Part shown: positions 63,665-64,000 of the stretch, in pieces | Layout of the letters: each line of letters starts with the position of its first letter | Numbering within the stretch: position 1 is the stretch's first letter | Origin: Chthoniobacter sp. | GTDB lineage: Bacteria > Verrucomicrobiota > Verrucomicrobiia > Chthoniobacterales > Chthoniobacteraceae | Direction of reading: 5' to 3' | DNA: 64,000 bases | Assembly: GCA_021414005.1 (NCBI GenBank) | Contig: JAIOPH010000019.1 | Span: 372,001 to 436,000 of the forward strand | Made by a program: the position numbers and the translations under genes | Notes under the pieces: generated by a model | Told to the model about the DNA's origin: nothing | Databases searched by the model: none | The model's input: the letters and a program-made list of their open reading frames with translations, nothing else

Positions 63665-64000
63665 TCAATCTTCCGAGAGCCGCACGATCTCCGAATACTC
63701 CGCCGCCGTGAGCGGGAGCACCGAGAGACGTGATTGTTTCACCAGCTTGATCTCTCGCAGCTTCGCGCTGGCTTTGATTTCCTCGAGCGTCACCGGCCGC
63801 TTCAGTGCGCGCACTGGCACCAGATCCACACACGACCAGTCGCCTTCGGTCGCCGTCGGGTCGGGATACGCCGTCGCCGCCACCTTTGCGCAGCCCACGA
63901 CTTCCTTGCCCTCCACGCTGTGGTAGAAAAGCACCACGTCGCCCTTCCGCATCGCGCGCAGATTCAGCCGCGCCTGAAAGTTCCGAACCCCCGTCCACGC
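63665..64000 (-). CDS. EVE-domain protein (5' end outside window)
   Basis: The minus-strand frame is open to base 64000, so the gene starts beyond the window; 111 codons are visible. EVE/PUA-like features: 'WTGVRNFQARLNLRAMRKGD', 'VVLFYHSVEGKEVVGCAKV', 'AYPDPTATEGDWSCVDLVP', 'RLSVLPLTAAEYSEIVRL'. The conserved 'VRNFQARxxLR' shows that a start at the internal ATG (63952) would cut the domain. EVE domains bind modified bases in DNA or RNA, and many stand-alone ones are of unknown role. It is 38 bp upstream of the small proline-rich genes. Confidence 0.93.
   Translation of the reverse strand, partial: AWTGVRNFQARLNLRAMRKGDVVLFYHSVEGKEVVGCAKVAATAYPDPTATEGDWSCVDLVPVRALKRPVTLEEIKASAKLREIKLVKQSRLSVLPLTAAEYSEIVRLSED

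Overview
The window looks like a chromosomal piece of a Verrucomicrobiota bacterium. The lineage call rests on a protein resembling Verru_Chthon cassette protein A, a PVC-type heme-binding NHL/HEAT/cytochrome c protein, many formylglycine sulfatases, a giant autotransporter-repeat protein ending in a PEP-CTERM signal, and a GntR/LacI hybrid regulator of the kind common in that phylum. The subdivision is uncertain; Chthoniobacter/Terrimicrobium-like bacteria would fit. No tRNA, rRNA, CRISPR array, transposase or phage gene was seen.

Region 1 (1 to about 34.1 kb) is entirely minus strand and reads as one large export and polysaccharide-degradation locus. In transcription order it has a Gfo/Idh/MocA oxidoreductase, a LamG plus sialate-O-acetylesterase protein, a second sialate-O-acetylesterase, an FG-GAP protein, a giant PDZ/alpha-barrel/HEAT/PA14/LamG protein split by one stop codon, an SGNH hydrolase, a fusion of two DUF6807-like domains with a PVC-type cytochrome, a sulfatase, a GH43-like propeller protein, two more sulfatases (these last three overlap by 4 bp), and a second, intact copy of the giant protein that leaves the window at base 1. 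Almost every product has a signal peptide. The set suggests desulfation, deacetylation and binding of a complex sulfated, acetylated glycan, with the sugar then handled by oxidoreductases.

Region 2 (34.3 to 46.3 kb) holds a protein with two C2H2-like zinc fingers and a zinc ribbon, a block of REP-like palindromes, a 1.6-kilo-residue autotransporter-repeat/PEP-CTERM protein, a 1.4-kilo-residue pilin-like Verru_Chthon A protein, and a divergent GntR/LacI-type regulator. A conserved element of about 45 bp with a GGGG-8nt-CCCC core occurs three times, upstream of the LamG-esterase, the PEP-CTERM protein and the Verru_Chthon A/regulator pair. The last two copies sit in a homologous block of about 200 bp. 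This could be a small regulon.

Region 3 (46.4 to 64 kb) is denser, more GC-rich and housekeeping in character: an M23 peptidase, UppP, P-II, a C26 amidotransferase, a transglutaminase, TerC, a Tat-exported HExxH protein, PanB, FolK, DapB, DapA, LutB, LutC, a squalene/phytoene synthase, a DUF362 protein, a peptidoglycan-binding protein, a lipase-maturation-factor-like membrane protein, two small proline-rich membrane proteins and a partial EVE-domain protein.
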